Positions 32,320 through 33,014 of a stretch of DNA of 33,014 nucleotides are shown here, one piece after another. The DNA is from an uncultured Rikenellaceae bacterium (GTDB taxonomy: Bacteria; Bacteroidota; Bacteroidia; Bacteroidales; Rikenellaceae). The notes beneath the pieces are model-generated. The model searched no databases and was not told the origin of the DNA. It was given only the letters and a program-made list of their open reading frames with translations. The stretch lies in the NCBI GenBank assembly GCA_944326945.1, contig CALVFY010000029.1, forward strand, positions 1-33,014, in the 5' to 3' direction. Both the position numbers and the translations under genes were made by a program. The first letter of the stretch is position 1, and the number at the start of each line of letters is the position of its first letter.

Positions 32320-32403
32320 AGTTTCGATCCGTTACATTCGGGGGCAAAGATAAGAAAAACTATACAACCCGGAAAAAGAACATTCAAGAAACTCCTCTGC
32401 AAA

Positions 32404-32429
32404 CAAAAAAGCCGCTTATAAGCGGCTTT
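32404..32429 (-). terminator. Rho-independent terminator of the HU gene
   Basis: On the minus strand AAAGCCGCTT and AAGCGGCTTT (9-10 bp stem, tight loop of about four bases when one pair is left open) are followed by TTTTGTTT. It lies 27 bases after the HU stop and before lspA. Confidence 0.8.
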
Positions 32430-32455
32430 CAGATCCAAAACCAATTCTTTTTCTG

Positions 32456-32728
32456 TTATTTCACCAATGCATTCAGTTCCACTCCAGCCTTGAATTTCAC
32501 CACATTCTTGGCTGCGATTTTAATGGAAGCTCCCGTCCGGGGATTACGTCCGGTACGTCCGGGTTTCTTAGCCACGGCGAAAGAACCGAAGCCGACCAAC
32601 GCGATTTTATCGCCACCGGCAAGAGCTTTTCCTGTCACTTTGATAAATGCATCAAGACTTTTTTTTGCATCTGTTTTAGTAATACCCGCCTCTGCGGCAA
32701 TGGCATCTACAAGTTGAGCTTTGTTCAT
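32456..32728 (-). CDS. hup: HU family DNA-binding protein
   Basis: This 90-residue nucleoid protein begins MNKAQLVDAIAAEAGITKTDAKKSLDAF and has the DNA-binding arm with the signature GFGSFAVAKKPGRTGRNPRTGASI, followed by AAKNVVKFKAGVELNALV. The P of the arm (RNPRTG) is the DNA-kinking proline. Length is exact for HU. It has its own promoter and terminator, is monocistronic and is likely abundant. Confidence 0.96.
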   Translation of the reverse strand: MNKAQLVDAIAAEAGITKTDAKKSLDAFIKVTGKALAGGDKIALVGFGSFAVAKKPGRTGRNPRTGASIKIAAKNVVKFKAGVELNALVK

Positions 32729-32783
32729 TATAGTAAGGTTTAAGATTAAGGGCTAAACAGTAGTTTTATCGTTGATATTTATG

Positions 32784-32791
32784 CAAATGTA
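32784..32791 (-). promoter_or_regulatory. -7 promoter element of the HU gene
   Basis: Minus-strand TACATTTG matches TAnnTTTG, about 55 bases before ATG 32728. A TTTG at the -33 distance is absent. Confidence 0.5.
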
Positions 32792-32887
32792 TAAATAAAA
32801 TTTCATAATCGACAGCTACTCAGACGCATTTTTATCGGCCATTTCAACACTTTCTATGTAGCATAAGGGCTCCGAAGCAATATTTTT

Positions 32888-32919
32888 TTTGCAAATCCCA
32901 AATATCGGTACTATTTTTG
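32888..32919 (+). promoter_or_regulatory. Promoter of tRNA-Ser
   Basis: TTTG (32888-32891) is followed after 20 bp by TATTTTTG (32912-32919), a full match to TTTG-N19-21-TAnnTTTG. Predicted start is about 32923, a couple of bases before the mature tRNA. Confidence 0.8.
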
Positions 32920-32924
32920 TCCCC

Positions 32925-33012
32925 GGAAAGATGGCAGAGTGGTCGATTGCGGCGGTCTTGAAAACCGTTGAGCTGAGAGGCTCCGGGGGTTCGAATCCCT
33001 CTCTTTCCGCCA
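32925..33012 (+). tRNA. tRNA-Ser(UGA)
   Basis: GGAAAGA pairs with TCTTTCC at the acceptor end. The anticodon stem GCGGT/ACCGT closes the loop CTTGAAA, giving anticodon UGA for UCA and other UCN serine codons. A long variable arm (GAGCTGAGAGGCTC) makes it class II. The discriminator is G at 33009, and CCA is encoded at 33010-33012. Confidence 0.96.
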
Positions 33013-33014
33013 AA

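Noticed and set aside
32816..33013. Minus-strand open frame covering tRNA-Ser
   Set aside because: Its start [10 protein letters not shown] is the well-known spurious translation of the antisense strand of a tRNA-Ser gene.
1..33014. CRISPR array, insertion sequence, prophage or defence locus
   Set aside because: No repeated spacer-like units, transposase, integrase or restriction-type protein was found on either strand.

Overview
The window is a chromosomal stretch from a member of the Bacteroidota, most likely order Bacteroidales. A Rikenellaceae/Alistipes-like relative is a guess from protein style and moderate GC. Three things point there. Promoters are of the Bacteroides type (TTTG about 19-20 bp upstream of TAnnTTTG) and Shine-Dalgarno sequences are largely absent. 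Several proteins are typical of the phylum: a DUF4153 membrane protein, a kinase-less PASTA protein, WbqC, an IspG with a central insertion, an LspA with extra loops and a Ser-type sulfatase. Gene pairs such as tgt-lptG and PASTA-rluD also fit. No phage, transposon, CRISPR array, plasmid or defence locus is visible; this is mainly core, housekeeping DNA.

Layout, left to right. Positions 2-83: tRNA-Leu(UAG), minus strand, with its own promoter. 132-4033: a minus-strand cluster of polyprenol-phosphate mannosyltransferase, dihydroorotase and DUF4153. 4136-5725: a plus-strand FAD-dependent dehydrogenase, convergent with an M48 metalloprotease (5765-6553). 6702-6773: tRNA-Arg(CCG) with promoter and terminator. 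7001-8252: an S24-type repressor-like protein followed by riboflavin synthase. 8688-9722: an orphan sensor histidine kinase. 9745-11310: a lipoprotein sulfatase, minus strand. 11400-13675: tgt and lptG, minus strand, with a 4-nt overlap. 13770-16149: a plus-strand operon of glycosyltransferase, ECF sigma factor and rsmG. 16181-16810: an outer-membrane beta-barrel protein. 17011-17166: rpmH with its own promoter and terminator. 17300-19814: PASTA protein, rluD and ndk.

19821-23211 is a minus-strand run of cvpA, rsgA, trmH and a class III aminotransferase. 23284-25314 is a secreted glycoside hydrolase family 2 protein whose catalytic positions are substituted. 25339-27560 is ispG and wbqC, minus strand, overlapping by 4 nt. 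27738-31621 holds recG, a DUF3108 protein and a membrane-anchored coiled-coil protein. A 23-bp perfect hairpin separates these from lspA (31720-32319). HU (32456-32728) and tRNA-Ser(UGA) (32925-33009) end the window.

The genes cover translation and RNA modification (tRNAs, tgt, rluD, rsmG, rsgA, trmH, rpmH), envelope work (lptG, lspA, DPM-type GT2, GT2, WbqC, beta-barrel, DUF3108), cofactor and isoprenoid synthesis (ribE, ispG) and DNA maintenance (recG, HU). The most interesting observations are proteins with a conserved fold but altered catalytic motifs. These are the GH2 protein (both catalytic glutamates absent), the S24-like repressor (Ser and Lys absent), the GT2 (no DxD), the dihydroorotase (QxH in place of HxH) and Tgt (no CxCxxC). 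No clearly new multi-gene system was found.
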